A stretch of DNA of 64,000 nucleotides, taken from Silvibacterium acidisoli (GTDB lineage Bacteria > Acidobacteriota > Terriglobia > Terriglobales > Acidobacteriaceae). The notes under the pieces are model-generated. The model was not told the origin of the DNA. It saw only the letters and a program-made list of their open reading frames with translations, and ran no database searches. Positions 63,146 through 64,000 of this stretch are shown here, in pieces; position 1 is the stretch's first letter, and every line of letters starts with the position of its first letter. A program made the position numbers and the translations under genes. The stretch covers positions 1,178,001 to 1,242,000 of the forward strand of contig CP085323.1 of assembly GCA_022870745.1 (NCBI GenBank), read 5' to 3'.

Positions 63146-64000
63146 TTTTGAGACAAAACCGGCAGATCAATGTGCGACCCGGCGTAAATGCGCTGAGCGG
63201 CCTTGCGATAGGCGTTCTTTTTCGCGGTCATAATGTCCGGCACGAAGCTCTGCGGGTTGCGGTCGTAAAGCGGAAACCAGCTGCTCTGCACCTGAACCAT
63301 GATCCGATGTCCCTTGAGAAAGGTGTGGTCAGCCCCATGCAGGCTGAACCGGTACTCCTCTGCCTTATTCACCGGAATCGCCTCCGGCTTCTCGAAGCTC
63401 TCCCGATAGCGGCCCTGGAAGATCTCATCGACGATCATCAGCTGATAACCGGCCATATCCTTCTCCGATGGCTCGTCCGGGTAAACATCGACCAGCTTGA
63501 CGACCCAGTCGCTGTCGGTACCGGAGGTCGAAGCCAAAAGGTCCGCCATGACATCTCCGGAGATCGTCAGGTCAGACTTGAGCGGCTGGGTTGTCCAGGT
63601 CGCAACATCCTTCCGGCTGCCGTACGGGCGCTGATCCTGCACCAGCCACGTATACCAACCTGACCCGTTCGGCGAATAAGTCGCTTCAATGGGCCGTTCG
63701 CGATACGGAACAGGTTTTGCGGGATCGGAGACGTAACCGCGGAAGGCGTTTTCAGAGGCTGGCGCATCGAATTGCAGGCTTCCGTCGGCTCCCAGGTAAA
63801 GCCTGCGGATCTTTGCTTCAGACGGAGGCCAGGTGCCGTAATACTTCCACCGATCGCTGCCGGTCTCGAACGCAGCAACTCCGGCCAACTCGAAGCCCGG
63901 CTCGTCTTTGAGATATTTCGCAAAGAACGGAGCTTCGATTTTCGCCCGGAACTGGTCACCGGTTGCCGCGCCGAAATTCACGGCTCCGAGATGGCGCGTG
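63142..64000 (-). CDS. CocE/NonD family hydrolase, C-terminal part (partial)
   Basis: The frame stays open to the window end, so the N-terminal half with the catalytic Ser is missing. The visible 285 residues include RHLGAVNFGAATGDQFRAKI, then the jelly-roll C-terminal domain typical of X-Pro dipeptidyl-peptidase/CocE-like enzymes (LKSDLTISGDVMADLLASTS, WVVKLVDVYPDE, GADHTFLKGHRIMVQVQSSW, FPLYDRNPQ). Relatives include glutaryl-7-aminocephalosporanic acid acylase-type and alpha-amino-acid ester hydrolases, which cleave amides or esters in the periplasm. The exact substrate is not known. Confidence 0.85.
   Translation of the reverse strand, partial: TRHLGAVNFGAATGDQFRAKIEAPFFAKYLKDEPGFELAGVAAFETGSDRWKYYGTWPPSEAKIRRLYLGADGSLQFDAPASENAFRGYVSDPAKPVPYRERPIEATYSPNGSGWYTWLVQDQRPYGSRKDVATWTTQPLKSDLTISGDVMADLLASTSGTDSDWVVKLVDVYPDEPSEKDMAGYQLMIVDEIFQGRYRESFEKPEAIPVNKAEEYRFSLHGADHTFLKGHRIMVQVQSSWFPLYDRNPQSFVPDIMTAKKNAYRKAAQRIYAGSHIDLPVLSQK

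Overview
The window reads as chromosomal DNA of an acidobacterium, most likely class Terriglobia (relatives of Granulicella, Terriglobus, Edaphobacter or Acidipila). This is inferred from the moderately high GC content, the DUF5818-type secreted protein, the many secreted proteins of unknown function, a fused-looking RNase E/G with a giant insert, the gene order phoH-ybeY-corC-era, and short palindromic repeats scattered between genes. No rRNA, tRNA, CRISPR array, phage genes or classical transposase were seen.

Layout. 0-9.4 kb: end of a DUF4252-like gene, a TlpA-like thioredoxin, MarC, YciI, Rho, a small omega-like RNA polymerase protein, a DUF5818 secreted protein, ComM, a HEAT-repeat protein, L-serine dehydratase and a methyltransferase. 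9.8-10.0 kb: a very short Lys/Ala peptide gene with a near-consensus promoter, a folded leader and a strong terminator. 10-13.7 kb: rsmE, then the hrcA-grpE-dnaJ heat-shock operon. 13.9-23.1 kb: secreted proteins, an M13 peptidase, an EamA transporter broken by an in-frame TGA, a DnaC-like loader, an esterase, a propeller-like lipoprotein, rpmE and dus.

23.1-31.6 kb is the accessory part. It holds a single-gene AAA ATPase-DUF4435 protein resembling a fused PARIS-type anti-phage system, a secreted protein, an HxlR regulator divergent from an Old Yellow Enzyme and a quinone reductase-like dehydrogenase, and an ArsR-SRPBCC pair. Three copies of a 48-bp palindrome and two copies of a ~110-bp structured element lie in its intergenic gaps.

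31.8-48.9 kb: an MFS transporter, a processive GT2 glycosyltransferase, an outer-membrane beta-barrel protein, RNase E/G, and the cell-shape operon mreB-mreC-mreD-mrdA-rodA. That operon is split between mrdA and rodA by a small GIY-YIG nuclease gene flanked by perfect 31-bp inverted repeats. Further copies of the repeat lie next to it and one degenerate copy lies 6 kb away. This is the most likely undescribed system in the window: a repeat family that appears linked to its own nuclease gene.

49-64 kb: aldehyde dehydrogenase, cation/proton antiporter, a Pr6Pr membrane protein, alanine dehydrogenase, a glycine-zipper lipoprotein, an NtrY/NtrX-like two-component pair whose regulator lacks a normal GAFTGA loop, then era, corC, ybeY and phoH, rpsT, and the C-terminal part of a CocE/NonD-type hydrolase running off the end. 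All product names rest on motif reading, not on database searches.
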